From assembly GCF_901827155.1 (NCBI RefSeq), contig NZ_LR594659.1:1798001-1862000 (forward strand): a DNA stretch of 64,000 bases, given 5' to 3'. Numbering within the stretch: the stretch's first letter is position 1; every line of letters begins with the position of its first letter. The translations under genes were made by a program, and so were the position numbers. This DNA is from Variovorax sp. PBL-H6. Lineage in GTDB: Bacteria; Pseudomonadota; Gammaproteobacteria; Burkholderiales; Burkholderiaceae_C. Shown here piece by piece: positions 24,931 to 33,359 of the stretch. The notes under the pieces are model-generated. The model did no database searches and had not been told where the DNA came from. It worked only from the letters and a program-made list of their open reading frames with translations.

Positions 24931-26067
24931 ATGACCCATCCCCGCACCACCCTCCAACTCCGCTCGCTGATCAAGCGCAGCGGCGAACTCGAGCTCTCCC
25001 TGGTCGAGGAGCCGATTCCCGAGCCCAAGCCCCACGAAGTGATCGTGCGCGTCGAGGCCTCGCCGATGAACCCCTCCGACCTCGGCCTCTTGTTCGGCGC
25101 CGCCGACATGAAGACCGCGAACGCGAGCGGCACGCCCGAGCGCCCGGTGATCACTGCCACCGTTCCCGAAGCCGCAATGAAAGCCATGACTGGCCGGCTC
25201 GACCAGTCCATGCAGATCGGCAACGAAGGCGCCGGCGTGGTGGTGGCGGCCGGCGCCTCGCCCGAGGCGCAGGCGCTGCTGGGGAAGACGGTCGCGGTGC
25301 TCGGCGGCGCGATGTACACGCAGTACCGCTGTCTGCCGGCGCCTCAATGTATGGCGCTGCCCGAGAGAACGACGCCCGCCGAGGGCGCCTCGGCCTTCGT
25401 CAACCCGCTCACCGCGCTGGGCATGGTCGAGACCATGAAGCGCGAAGGCCACAAGGCGCTGGTGCACACGGCCGCAGCCTCCAGCCTTGGCCAGATGCTC
25501 AACCGGATCTGCCTCGCGGACGGCGTCGAACTCGTGAACATCGTGCGCAGGAAGGAACAGGCTGAGATCCTGCGCACCATCGGCGCCCGCCATGTGTGCG
25601 ACGCCAGCGCCCCGACTTTCATGGACGACCTCACCGAGGCACTGGCAGCTACCGGCGCCACGCTGGCCTTCGATGCCATCGGCGGCGGCAAGCTGGCCGG
25701 GCAGATCCTCAACGCCATGGAGGCCGCGCTGCTGCGCAAGGCGACCGAGTACAGCCGCTACGGGACGCCGATCCACAAGCAGGTGTACATCTACGGTGGC
25801 CTCGACCGCAGCCCGACCGAGTTCACGCGCGGCTTCGGCATGACCTGGGGCATGGGCGGCTGGCTGCTGTTCAACTTCCTGCAGAAGGTCGGCCCCGAGG
25901 ACGGGGCGCGGCTCAAGGCGCGCGTGGCGGCGGAGCTCAAGACCACCTTCGCGAGCCGCTACACCAAGGAAGTGTCCCTGCGCGAGGCCCTGCGGCCGGA
26001 AGAAATCGCGGTCTACGCGAAGCAGGCGACCGGCGAGAAGTACCTGCTCAACCCGAATCGCGCCTGA
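24931..26067 (+). CDS. MDR-family NADPH:quinone oxidoreductase-like protein
   Basis: A 378-residue medium-chain dehydrogenase/reductase. The N-terminal GroES-like domain has VIVRVEASPMNPSDLGLLFG and GNEGAGVVVAAG. The Rossmann part includes ALVHTAAASSLGQMLNRIC in place of the usual GxGxxG, typical of zinc-free quinone reductase or enoyl reductase branches. No zinc-binding Cys/His set of alcohol dehydrogenases is seen. An insert between the domains (MKTANASGTPERPVITATVPEAAMK) makes it longer than average. AGGAGACACGCGC precedes the ATG. The substrate is unknown. Confidence 0.8.
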   Translation: MTHPRTTLQLRSLIKRSGELELSLVEEPIPEPKPHEVIVRVEASPMNPSDLGLLFGAADMKTANASGTPERPVITATVPEAAMKAMTGRLDQSMQIGNEGAGVVVAAGASPEAQALLGKTVAVLGGAMYTQYRCLPAPQCMALPERTTPAEGASAFVNPLTALGMVETMKREGHKALVHTAAASSLGQMLNRICLADGVELVNIVRRKEQAEILRTIGARHVCDASAPTFMDDLTEALAATGATLAFDAIGGGKLAGQILNAMEAALLRKATEYSRYGTPIHKQVYIYGGLDRSPTEFTRGFGMTWGMGGWLLFNFLQKVGPEDGARLKARVAAELKTTFASRYTKEVSLREALRPEEIAVYAKQATGEKYLLNPNRA

Positions 26068-26071
26068 ACAA

Positions 26072-26090
26072 GGTGCCTGATGCAGGCACC
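26072..26090. terminator. hairpin after the MDR gene, weak terminator
   Basis: GGTGCCT and AGGCACC form a 7-bp perfect stem with a 5-nt loop, 4 bp after the stop codon. There is no following T-run, so intrinsic termination would be weak. It lies between converging genes. Confidence 0.35.
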
Positions 26091-26163
26091 CGAGGAGTGC
26101 GACTGACCTCCTGGTGATCGGCACGGGGCATACGGTGCCCGCGCTGCATCGCCGCCGTCGCGA

Positions 26164-26898
26164 TCAGGCGTCGGGCACGTACATGTACCCCGCGTTGCGC
26201 ACCGTCCTGATGCAGCGCGGCTCGCCGGCAGGGTCGGGCTCCACCTTGCGTCGGAGCCGGCCGATTCGAATATCGATCGAGCGGTCGAAGGGCTCCCATT
26301 CGCGGTTGCGGGTGTGCACCAGCAGCTGGTCGCGCGAGAGCACGCGGTTGGGGTTGGCCAGGAACACGCGCAGCAATTCGAATTCCATTGCCGTCAGCGC
26401 CACCTCGGCGCCGCCCTGCTCGAACAGGCGGCGCGCTTCCATGTCGACCTCGCAGCGGCCGAAGCGCTGGCGTCCGCCGCCGAGGGGCGCGGGCGCGGAG
26501 GCCGGCGGCTCGGGCGCGCCGGTCCGCGCGCGGGTGCGGCGAAGCACGCTCTTCAGGCGCGCCAGCAGCTCGCGCGGATCGAAGGGCTTGGCGATGTAGT
26601 CGTCGGCGCCGATCTCCAGGCCGACCACGCGATCGATCACGTCGCCCGAGGCGGTCACCATGATGATCGCCACGTCGTGGTGCTCGCGCAGGTACTTGGC
26701 CAGGCTCAGCCCGTCCTCGCCAGGCAGCCGTATGTCGAGCAGCACCACGTGCGGCGGCTCGCGCTCGAGGCAGTCGCGCATCTGCGCGCCGCTGGATGCT
26801 TCACCCATCGCGAAGCCGTGCCCGCTGAGGTACTCGCGCAGCATGGCGCGCACCGACGCGTCGTCGTCGACGATCAGGACGCGGGCGGGCTCTTCCAT
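26164..26898 (-). CDS. OmpR/PhoB-type response regulator
   Basis: A 244-residue regulator. The receiver domain has the DDD acidic cluster (11-13), phosphoacceptor Asp55 in VVLLDIRLPGEDG and Lys in YIAKPFDPREL. The winged-helix output domain has LTAMEFELLRVFLANPNRVLSRDQLL and RSIDIRIGRLRRKVE, ending RTVRNAGYMYVPDA. The start at 26898 is the first Met before the receiver. It stands alone with no kinase in the same operon; the large hybrid kinase at 28110-31082 on the same strand is a possible but unproven partner. Confidence 0.9.
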   Translation of the reverse strand: MEEPARVLIVDDDASVRAMLREYLSGHGFAMGEASSGAQMRDCLEREPPHVVLLDIRLPGEDGLSLAKYLREHHDVAIIMVTASGDVIDRVVGLEIGADDYIAKPFDPRELLARLKSVLRRTRARTGAPEPPASAPAPLGGGRQRFGRCEVDMEARRLFEQGGAEVALTAMEFELLRVFLANPNRVLSRDQLLVHTRNREWEPFDRSIDIRIGRLRRKVEPDPAGEPRCIRTVRNAGYMYVPDA

Positions 26899-27062
26899 CC
26901 GCCGGATTCTGCGCGACACCCGGGCGCTACACAACCACAACACAGGCGATGACGGCTGAAGCGCGCTGGTTACCTGCGGCTTCCAGACTGCAGGACAGGG
27001 TCGGGCATACCCGCCGAGATGGCGCCGGCCCTGTGTTTTCATCCAACCTGAGGAACCGAGCC

Positions 27063-28028
27063 ATGAACAGCAACAGCACCGAGCGTTACGCCAAGGTCAT
27101 CGAGGTCTCCAAGCGCGTGCGCTGGGAAATCGATCGCGACATCATCCGCGGCCGCGGATTCGACTACGGCCGCCACTTCCTGCCCGACGGGCTGTCCCTC
27201 GCGGACGAGCTGCCGTTCCTGAGCCGGGAGGAGCACCGGCTGCTCAGCCAGCTCCAGGGGCGCACCTACGCCAACATGTTTGCGCTGGTCGAACGCTTCA
27301 TCACTGCGAAGGTCCTGGAACTCGGCCGCGCGCAGGCCCTGGGCGACCAGGTCGCCATGGAGGCGCTGGTGCGCATGAGCGACGAGGAGCTCAAGCACCA
27401 GAAGCTGTTCCGCCGGCTGGAGTCGATGATGGAGCAGGACATGCCGCCCGGCTACGTCATGAGCGCCGATCCCGATGCCATCGCGCAGGAGGTGCTCGGC
27501 AGCGGCAACTGGGCCGTGCTGGCGCTGACGCTCTACATCGAGCTTTTCTCGCAGGCGCACTACCGTGCCAGCATCGCGTCGGACGAGCACATCTGCCCGC
27601 TGTGGAAGGACGTCTTCCTGTACCACTGGCGCGAGGAGTCCCAGCACGCGATCCTCGACGAGATGGAATTCCTGAAGGAGAACGCGCGCCTCGACGCCGC
27701 CGGGCGCGACGTGGCGGTCGGCGAGCTGATCGCGCTGGTCGGCGCGGTCGACGGTACCGTGCAGGTGCAGGCTGCAGCCGATGCCGGCTATTTCTGCGCG
27801 ATCACCGGGCTCTCCGGGCATGCCGTGCGCGCAGCGGCCATCCATACGCTCGTGCTGAAGGCCTACCGGTGGCAGTACATCGTCTCCGGCCTGCTGGAGC
27901 CGCGCTTCAACAAGGTCCTGTTCTCCTGCCTCGATGCGGCGCAAGCCACGCGCATCCGCAATGCCACCGCGCCGCTCGGCTATGCGATGCCGAGGCAGCC
28001 GGGCGTTGCGGAAGCAATGGCGGCTTGA
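27063..28028 (+). CDS. putative diiron ferritin-like protein
   Basis: A 321-residue, mostly helical protein. Paired motifs MSDEELKHQKLF (about residue 108) and YHWREESQHAILDEMEFL (about residue 190) are the E-x2-H iron ligands of ferritin-like diiron proteins, with further Glu in LVERFITAK and LYIELFSQAHY. It starts at ATG 27063 after GAGGAACCGAGCC. I cannot assign a substrate: candidates are an N-oxygenase-like enzyme of the AurF type or a storage/peroxide-handling protein. It is divergent from the OmpR-type regulator, which might control it. Confidence 0.6.
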   Translation: MNSNSTERYAKVIEVSKRVRWEIDRDIIRGRGFDYGRHFLPDGLSLADELPFLSREEHRLLSQLQGRTYANMFALVERFITAKVLELGRAQALGDQVAMEALVRMSDEELKHQKLFRRLESMMEQDMPPGYVMSADPDAIAQEVLGSGNWAVLALTLYIELFSQAHYRASIASDEHICPLWKDVFLYHWREESQHAILDEMEFLKENARLDAAGRDVAVGELIALVGAVDGTVQVQAAADAGYFCAITGLSGHAVRAAAIHTLVLKAYRWQYIVSGLLEPRFNKVLFSCLDAAQATRIRNATAPLGYAMPRQPGVAEAMAA

Positions 28029-28109
28029 GTCAGGCCGTCTCTCGCAAGAGTGCCTGCAGGTGCGGGGCGGCGTGCCTCTGTGGCGGACTCGTCGCGGAAT
28101 GTCCGAGCT

Positions 28110-31082
28110 TCAATCCGTCGACGCAAGTAACTCGCACAGCACCGTCCGCAGGCGCTCTGCGTCGATCGGCTTTCGCAGGAGCGCATGCACGCCGCAGCGT
28201 GCCAGCTCCTGCGGATCGAAGCCGCCTGCATTGCCGCTGATCAGCACCACCGGCAGGTTGGGGCGCAGCGCGCGGGCGTGGGCGGCCAGCTGCAAGCCAG
28301 TCATGTGCGGCATGGTCTGGTCGGTGATCAGCAAATCGGTCTCGTGCGCCGGCTCCGCCAGCCATGCAGCCGCGGTCTGCGGCTCGCGCTGCAACCGCAC
28401 GCGCAGCCCCCAGCTGGCCAGTCGTTCGACCAGGAAATCGCCGACCATCGGGTCGTCCTCCACCACGAGCACGCTGCCGCGCAAGGCCGGCGCGCCGGCC
28501 GCGCGGCGCGGCGCCGGGTCGGAGGCGGCGGCGGGCGCGGTCGTCGCCCGAGGCAGCATCACCGAAAACACCGAGCCGGCACCCCGCGAGGTGCGCAAGC
28601 GCAGATGCCCGCCATGGCCATGCACGATGCCATGCACCATCGCCAGGCCCATGCCCGAGCCGCTGCCCGGCGCCTTGGTGGAGAAGAAGGGGTCGAAGAT
28701 GCGCTCCTGCAGCTCTGGTGCGATGCCGCTGCCGCTGTCGGCCACGCTCAGCTCGATCCAGGGGCCGCCATCCACTGGCGCGCGGCAGGAGGCACACTGC
28801 CAGCGCTCCTGTGCATGCGACAGCAGGTGCACGCTGATGCGGCCGGCGCCATCCAGCGCATCGCGCGCGTTGATGCACAGGTTGAAGAGCACCTGCTCGA
28901 GCTGCACCGGATCGATGGCGACGCACAGCGGCGAGGCAGCCAGGTCATCGACGCCCGCGTTGCCGTCCAGCGTGACCGAGGAGGGCAGGGTGGCGCGCAG
29001 CAGGCGCAGGGTCTGGCGCACCAGCGGTGCCATGTCGAGCACGCGCGCTTCGCCGCGCTGGCGCCGCGCGAAGGCCAACATCTGCCCGACCAGGTCGCGC
29101 GCGCGCTGGGCCGCCAGGTGCGCCTGGCCCAGCTGGCGCAGCAGCACCGCGTCGCCGCTGGTTTCGGCGCGCTCCTCGCCCAGCACCAGGTAGCCGATCA
29201 CGCTGGTCAGGATGTTGTTGAAGTCGTGCGCGATGCCGCCGGTGAGCTGGCCGATGGCCTCCATCTTCTGCGCCTGCCGCAGCTGCGCCTCGAGGGCCAG
29301 GCGGGCCGCTTCGGCCTCGCGCCGCGCACTGATGTCGCGCACGTGGCCCACGAAGATATTTCCTTCGGGCGCCTCCGCCACGCTCACCGCGAGCTCGACC
29401 GGGATTTCTTCGCCGCTGGCAGTCAGCGCCGTCGATTCGACCAGCCGGCCCAGCATCGGGCTGCTGCCGGTGATCGGGAACTCGCGCAGCCAGCGCCGGT
29501 GCGCCTCGCGCCGCCGCTCGGGCACGATCACTTCGGCCACCGGCCGGCCCATCACCGCCTCGCGGCGATAGCCGAACACGCGCTCGGCGGCCGCATTGAA
29601 CTCGACGACGCGGCCCTCCGCGTCCATGCCGATCACGCAGTCGAAAGCCGCTTCCACCGTCGCGCGCAGCCGGGCCTCGCTGCGCTGCAGGGCACGCTCG
29701 CGCTCGCGGCGCTCGGTGATGTCGCGCGTGAAGGCGAGGATGTGGCGTCGGCCGTTGAAGGTCGCCGGCTTCAGCCGCACCTCGTCCCAGTGCAGGCTGC
29801 CGTCCTTGTTGCGGCGTTGCCATTCGAAGGAAGGGCAGTGGCCCTGCTTGGCCAGCTCGATCCAGCGCAACGCGTCTTGGGCGGTGTAGGGCGGCACGCC
29901 GGAACTGACGTCGGCCACCGACAGGCGGATCAGTTCGTCATGGGTGTAGCCGTAGGTCTCGCAGGCCCGGCTGTTGACGTCGATGAAGCGGTCCGAGTCC
30001 CAGTCGTGGACGAAGATCGCGTCCTCCGCGGTCTCGAAGATCGTGCGGTAGCTCGCTTCGGAATGCTGCAGGGCCTCGCTGGCGGCCAGCCGCTCGACTT
30101 CGGCCGCGGCGCGCATGGCGAAGATCTTGAGCATGGACTCCACCCGGTCTACCTGGATCAGCGGGCGGCGGGAGGCGATCGACACCACCCCTAGCGGCGT
30201 ACCGTCGAGCGCGGTGAGCGGATAGCCGGCGTAGCTGACGGTACCTTGCGTTTTCGCATCCTCGTCGTCGGGAAAGAGCGTCTGCAGCTCGCTGGGGTAC
30301 GCGCGGAACTGCTGCCCCAGAACGGTGGCGCAAGGCGTGCCCGCAATGGCGTAGCGGATGTCGTGCAGCACCTGGCCGTCGCACTGCATGGCGAGCATGG
30401 TCAGCTGCTTCGGCTCGTCTTCGGCCCGCCGGGCGATGAAGGCCACCTCGACGTGCAGGATGGTCGCCAGCAGCCGCACCAGCTCGTCGAACACGGTGCC
30501 GCTGCGCGCGCCCGAGACCGCGAGCGCCGCCGAGCGCAGCGCCTCGTCGGTCCGGGTGCGCTCGATCTCCGCGGCCGCGCGGCCGGCGACGATCTTCAGC
30601 ATCGCCTCGGCATGGTCGGCGTGGCCGCCGGCGATCGGCACGCGGTCCATGGCCACCAGCAGGCCCAGCGCTTCGCCCTGGCTGTTGCGCATGGGGAAGG
30701 CGGCATACGAGTCCATGCCCTTGGCCGCGAACAGCGAGCCCCGCGGGAACTCCGCCGCCACGCCGCTCGCCACATAGCGGAACTCGCGCCCGACCACGTG
30801 CGCGCAGGGCGTGCCCTGGAGGACATAGTCGAAGTTCTTCAGGGCTTTGCCGTCCAGCCGCACGGCCACGGTCTGCATCAGGCTGCAGACATCGTCGGAA
30901 AACACCGCGATGAAGACGGTCGGCACGGCCAGCGCCTCTGCCAGTTCGCGCACCAGCACATCGAACAGCCCCGGCCCGCCGGGATGCGCGACCGCCAGAG
31001 CCACGCGCCGCAGCGACTGGAGCTGCGCCGAGAGGCCGGCGAGCGTGGCGCCGTCGCTGGTGGTCGGTGCGATGGCTTGCAT
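28110..31082 (-). CDS. hybrid sensor histidine kinase (GAF-GAF-PAS-PAS-HK-REC)
   Basis: A 990-residue soluble hybrid kinase. Two tandem GAF domains occupy about residues 30-180 and 190-335; both contain TPCA in similar places and look like an internal duplication. Two PAS domains follow (about 345-460, ending ILAFTRDITERRERE, and 470-590, ending FVGHVRDISARREAE). The kinase core has the phospho-acceptor His in GGIAHDFNNILTSVIGY (about 617), N-box LFNLCINARDALDG, G1 VADSGSG and G2 GSGSGMGLAMV. A C-terminal receiver has VVEDDPMV and the acceptor Asp in LLITDQTMP (about 916). No transmembrane segment is seen, so it senses a cytoplasmic signal. Confidence 0.92.
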   Translation of the reverse strand: MQAIAPTTSDGATLAGLSAQLQSLRRVALAVAHPGGPGLFDVLVRELAEALAVPTVFIAVFSDDVCSLMQTVAVRLDGKALKNFDYVLQGTPCAHVVGREFRYVASGVAAEFPRGSLFAAKGMDSYAAFPMRNSQGEALGLLVAMDRVPIAGGHADHAEAMLKIVAGRAAAEIERTRTDEALRSAALAVSGARSGTVFDELVRLLATILHVEVAFIARRAEDEPKQLTMLAMQCDGQVLHDIRYAIAGTPCATVLGQQFRAYPSELQTLFPDDEDAKTQGTVSYAGYPLTALDGTPLGVVSIASRRPLIQVDRVESMLKIFAMRAAAEVERLAASEALQHSEASYRTIFETAEDAIFVHDWDSDRFIDVNSRACETYGYTHDELIRLSVADVSSGVPPYTAQDALRWIELAKQGHCPSFEWQRRNKDGSLHWDEVRLKPATFNGRRHILAFTRDITERRERERALQRSEARLRATVEAAFDCVIGMDAEGRVVEFNAAAERVFGYRREAVMGRPVAEVIVPERRREAHRRWLREFPITGSSPMLGRLVESTALTASGEEIPVELAVSVAEAPEGNIFVGHVRDISARREAEAARLALEAQLRQAQKMEAIGQLTGGIAHDFNNILTSVIGYLVLGEERAETSGDAVLLRQLGQAHLAAQRARDLVGQMLAFARRQRGEARVLDMAPLVRQTLRLLRATLPSSVTLDGNAGVDDLAASPLCVAIDPVQLEQVLFNLCINARDALDGAGRISVHLLSHAQERWQCASCRAPVDGGPWIELSVADSGSGIAPELQERIFDPFFSTKAPGSGSGMGLAMVHGIVHGHGGHLRLRTSRGAGSVFSVMLPRATTAPAAASDPAPRRAAGAPALRGSVLVVEDDPMVGDFLVERLASWGLRVRLQREPQTAAAWLAEPAHETDLLITDQTMPHMTGLQLAAHARALRPNLPVVLISGNAGGFDPQELARCGVHALLRKPIDAERLRTVLCELLASTD

Positions 31083-31288
31083 GGCGCCAGTCTAGGGCTG
31101 CTTGGGCGGGCCGTGGTCCTCATTGCCTGCTCGATACACGCCGGATACATGGCGATTGCAGTGGGCCGCCCGCGCAGCGAAACGGCTACGGATGCACCGG
31201 TGTGGGATATCAGGCGAATACCCGCGGCAGACATCCTTGCGGCATCGGCCCACTCAAAGGCCGCTTGTTCGAGTACCGAGGAGTTGTG

Positions 31289-32989
31289 ATGTCCGACCCC
31301 CCACTTTCCCTGTCTGTTGCCTCCTGCATCGCTTGCCTGGTCCACCTCCACGAACGGCTGCAGGCGCTGCTGGTGCTGCTGCACTGGCAGATGCGCGGGT
31401 CCATCGCACGCGAGCTGCGGCGTATCCGGCCCGGCCCGGCCTCCCTGCTGGGCCATGCCCTGGCGGCGCTGCTGAGCACCGGGTGCGCCAGCCTGCCGCC
31501 CCCCGACGCCGCGCGTGCGCGCTCGACGGTGCTGGGCGACGTGGCGCACACGCGACTGGCCCAGGTGGCACGCGCCTCGGCGGCGGGCGTCGACCCGGCG
31601 CTGTCAGGCTTTCGCCTGCTTGCGGACGGCGACCAGGCGCTGGATGCGCGCATCGCGCTGGTCCGCCGCGCCCAGGTCTCGCTGGACATCCAGTACTACC
31701 TGGTGGCGGCCGACGCGACCGGGCGGCGCTTCCTGCGCGAGCTCGGCGAGGCTGCTGGGCGCGGTGTGCGGGTGCGCCTGCTGGTCGACGACCTCTACGC
31801 GAACGACAGCCGCCTGCTGCTGGCCGGTCTGGCGGCCCAGGCGAACGTGGAAGTGCGGCTCTTCAACCCGCTGCCCCAGCGCGGCGGCAAGGTGGGCACC
31901 CGCGTGGCGCTGTCGCTGCACGAGTTCGAGCGCATCAACCGGCGCATGCACAACAAGCTCTTCATCGCAGACGGTTCGCTTGCCGTGATCGGCGGGCGCA
32001 ACATCGCTGATGACTACTTCAAGCGCGGCGAGCCTTCGAACTTCATCGACATGGACGTGCTGTGCTCCGGGCCCGTGGTGAATGGCCTGGGGGCGGTGTT
32101 CGACCGCTTCTGGAACAGCGAGCAGGCCTGGCCCGTGCAGGCGCTGCTGCCCGACACGGACGATGGCGCGCGAGCCTACGCGCAAGTGCTGCAGAGCGTG
32201 CGCGGTGACCCGCCCGTGGCGCCGCTCGACCGCCTCGGCTACCGGCCGGTGACGGCCGAGCTGGACGAGGGGCGGCTCACCCAGCATTTCGCGCCGGCGC
32301 GGCTCTATGCCGACGGCCCGGAAAAGGCCGCCACCGAAGGCCGGCCCGCACCGGAGGCTTTCGCGCTCGAAGGCGCGCTGCAGGCGATGCGCGAGGCACG
32401 CTCGCAGGTGCTGGTCGCCACTCCCTACCTCGTGCCGGGCGAGCGCGGCCTGGCGCTGATGCGGCGCGCGCGCGACAAGGGCCTGCGCGTGATCGTCATG
32501 ACCAACGCGCAGGCCGCCACCGACGAGCCGCTGGTGCACTGGGGCTATGCCCGCTACCGGGCCGAGATGGTGGCCATGGGCGTGGAGCTCCACGAGCTCA
32601 GCCCGGCGCTGGGCCGGCGGGCCGACGCGGCGGCCGGCGAATCCGCCTCTTCTCTCGGCCGGCTGCACGCCAAGCTGGCGGTCATCGACGGCCGGCGACT
32701 GCTGATCGGCTCGATGAACATGGACCGGCGCTCGATGCGCGCCAACACCGAGCTGGGCGTGCTCATAGACAGCCCGGCGCTGGCTGTCGAGGTGACGCAG
32801 ACCCTGCAGCGCGACCGCGACGTCGGCAGTTACCGCCTGCGGTCGGCCGCACGACGCCCCGGCAGCCTCGAGTGGGTGGCGCAGGAGGCCGGACGCGAGG
32901 TGGTACATCCGCGAGAACCCGGCGTGAGCTGGGCCGAGCGGCTGCGGCTCGGGCTGATGTCGCTGTTCGTGGCAGAGGAGCTGCTCTAG
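31289..32989 (+). CDS. phospholipase D / cardiolipin synthase-like protein
   Basis: A 566-residue protein with two HKD catalytic motifs: HNKLFIADGSLAVIGGRN (about residue 220) and HAKLAVIDGRRLLIGSMN (about 460). Both carry H-x-K-x4-D followed by a G-x2-N end, so both halves of the active site are intact. The layout matches the ClsC/YmdC-like branch of cardiolipin synthases. A hydrophobic stretch ends in STGCASLPP, a near-lipobox, so ATG 31391 could be the true start of a lipoprotein; ATG 31289 was kept because GAGGAG lies just before it. Confidence 0.82.
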   Translation: MSDPPLSLSVASCIACLVHLHERLQALLVLLHWQMRGSIARELRRIRPGPASLLGHALAALLSTGCASLPPPDAARARSTVLGDVAHTRLAQVARASAAGVDPALSGFRLLADGDQALDARIALVRRAQVSLDIQYYLVAADATGRRFLRELGEAAGRGVRVRLLVDDLYANDSRLLLAGLAAQANVEVRLFNPLPQRGGKVGTRVALSLHEFERINRRMHNKLFIADGSLAVIGGRNIADDYFKRGEPSNFIDMDVLCSGPVVNGLGAVFDRFWNSEQAWPVQALLPDTDDGARAYAQVLQSVRGDPPVAPLDRLGYRPVTAELDEGRLTQHFAPARLYADGPEKAATEGRPAPEAFALEGALQAMREARSQVLVATPYLVPGERGLALMRRARDKGLRVIVMTNAQAATDEPLVHWGYARYRAEMVAMGVELHELSPALGRRADAAAGESASSLGRLHAKLAVIDGRRLLIGSMNMDRRSMRANTELGVLIDSPALAVEVTQTLQRDRDVGSYRLRSAARRPGSLEWVAQEAGREVVHPREPGVSWAERLRLGLMSLFVAEELL

Positions 32990-33020
32990 GTCGAGGGCGA
33001 GGGCCGGGAGGCCGGGGCGC

Positions 33021-33359
33021 TCATTGCAGTTGGAGCCGCCTGATCATTTCGCGCACCCTGCCCACGAGCTCCGCGTTCTGCGCGACATTCACGATGGCTC
33101 GCAGGCATGACAGCCGCTCCTCGCGGTCGATGTCTTCGTCAATCGCGAAGATAGTGACTAACTCAATGTGCGCGTCGTCCTCGGAATAGTTCCTGACCAA
33201 CACGAGGCGCTGCTCCCGGGGTGTCGACTGGACGAGTGAGACTCCTCTGTCGAAATTGAATGTGGATTCCCGGGTGGCTTCTTCGCAATTGAACTTGACC
33301 GCATGATGCCTCTTTTCGTGACGTTCAATGAACTGCGCGCTGGACAGTGGTGGTGTCAT
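33021..33359 (-). CDS. unrecognised 112-residue protein, second gene of an AT-richer pair
   Basis: The start overlaps the stop of the larger upstream gene (ATGA at 33356-33359), so the two are translationally coupled. The protein is soluble, rich in Arg and Glu, with HEKRHHAVKFNCEEATRE, a beta-like RLVLVRNYSEDDAHIELVTIF and a C-terminal helix. No family is recognised. The longer frame extending upstream is in the body of the neighbour and was rejected. GC is lower than the surroundings, as for its partner. Confidence 0.6.
   Translation of the reverse strand: MTPPLSSAQFIERHEKRHHAVKFNCEEATRESTFNFDRGVSLVQSTPREQRLVLVRNYSEDDAHIELVTIFAIDEDIDREERLSCLRAIVNVAQNAELVGRVREMIRRLQLQ

Noticed and set aside
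26072..26090. Strong intrinsic terminator after the MDR gene
   Set aside because: The stem is perfect but no T-run follows, so it is listed only as a weak candidate.
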